A program made the position numbers and the translations under genes. Of a stretch of DNA of 64,000 nucleotides, positions 63,807 to 64,000 are shown one piece after another (positions within the stretch are counted from its first letter, which is position 1; every line of letters begins with the position of its first letter). Under the pieces are notes generated by a model that did not search any database, was not told the origin of the DNA, and saw only the letters and a program-made list of their open reading frames with translations. Source of the stretch: Vibrio sinensis (GTDB lineage Bacteria; Pseudomonadota; Gammaproteobacteria; Enterobacterales; Vibrionaceae); the NCBI RefSeq assembly GCF_003605645.1, contig NZ_QVMU01000017.1:31334-95333 (forward strand), given 5' to 3'.

Positions 63807-63921
63807 CTCATCCTACCGTTTCGCATCACTGTATGTAGCACTAATTGATGTGGATAACCCCCACAAACATAGCTCAACTCTACCGAACTCAGATCAATAG
63901 GTATTAATCTAAAAAAAATTA

Positions 63922-63946
63922 TCCACCGGCATAGCCGGTGGTTTTT
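63922..63946 (+). terminator. Terminator of the AEC transporter gene
   Basis: The stem CCACCGGC/GCCGGTGG with loop ATA, followed by TTTTT, about 115 bp after the stop codon. A second inverted repeat, TATGCGCCT/AGGCGCATA, follows at 63949-63996 at the window edge. Confidence 0.85.
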
Positions 63947-64000
63947 CATATGCGCCTATAAGGCTCTCCTACTGGCTGCGCCCTAGCAGGCGCATAGTGA

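Noticed and set aside
63949..63996. TATGCGCCT/AGGCGCATA inverted repeat, considered as an integron attC site
   Set aside because: It lacks the attC core-site pattern and the window ends before any cassette could be seen.

Overview
The window looks like chromosomal DNA of a Vibrio species, most likely from the secondary chromosome. The evidence is a LuxT-type TetR regulator, an ERIC-like element with the Vibrio form of the repeat, a moderate GC content, and the cluster thrS-infC-rpmI-rplT together with pyrC, luxT and guaC. From memory, V. cholerae carries these genes on chromosome 2. I did not run any search. No tRNA, rRNA, CRISPR array or plasmid/chromosome origin was seen.

Region 1 (1-6600) holds a compact minus-strand catabolic operon: SSS symporter, AGE-family epimerase, neutral-ceramidase-like protein, and a NagB-like isomerase cut by the left edge. 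It is divergent from a ROK-family regulator, and a perfect 22-bp palindrome lies between them. A mobile-element scar follows, with an IS5-family transposase remnant, an unidentified reading-frame fragment and the C-terminal piece of a P2-type integrase. Region 2 (6600-12800) carries guaC with an unusual hairpin leader, the NAD(P)H-hydrate repair enzyme, a CheY-CheC fusion coupled to a PAS protein, luxT and a DUF406 protein. Region 3 (12900-26500) is a mixed metabolic stretch: repeat protein, DUF2264 protein, acyltransferase, cupin protein, GH13 amylase, DsbA/FrnE-like protein, DUF808 protein, M14 peptidase, acyl-CoA synthetase and two overlapping CNNM/CorC-type membrane proteins.

Region 4 (26500-39300) contains a REP-associated tyrosine transposase (RAYT), two EamA exporters, an AraC regulator, a MOSC/ferredoxin-reductase/ferredoxin fusion, pyrC with a PurR-like box, azurin, small stress-type proteins and a DEAD-box helicase. 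A short motif, GTGTCTGTCC and close variants, recurs in intergenic regions at about 15.2, 28.0, 38.9-39.1 and 45.5 kb. It may be the REP-like partner of the RAYT. Region 5 (39300-42600) is the translation cluster, with infC starting at an ATT codon. Region 6 (42800-64000) includes a chemoreceptor, an Lrp regulator with a divergent LysE exporter, a siderophore-interacting protein behind a Fur-like box, and the glutathione-dependent formaldehyde detoxification pair frmA-fghA beside a LysR regulator and an ERIC-like element. It continues with HAD phosphatases, an RluA-type pseudouridine synthase, a TPR-GAF-GGDEF protein, an ASCH/YqfB protein, a beta-hydroxyacid dehydrogenase, a BCCT transporter, a PHP phosphatase, and YitT and AEC membrane proteins.

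The observations most worth following up are the guaC leader (promoter, terminator hairpin at about +1, and a second hairpin with the same loop), the RAYT/REP-like repeat family, the ceramidase-like/epimerase/NagB-like operon, and an orphan plus-strand terminator near 62.0 kb that implies an unannotated small RNA.
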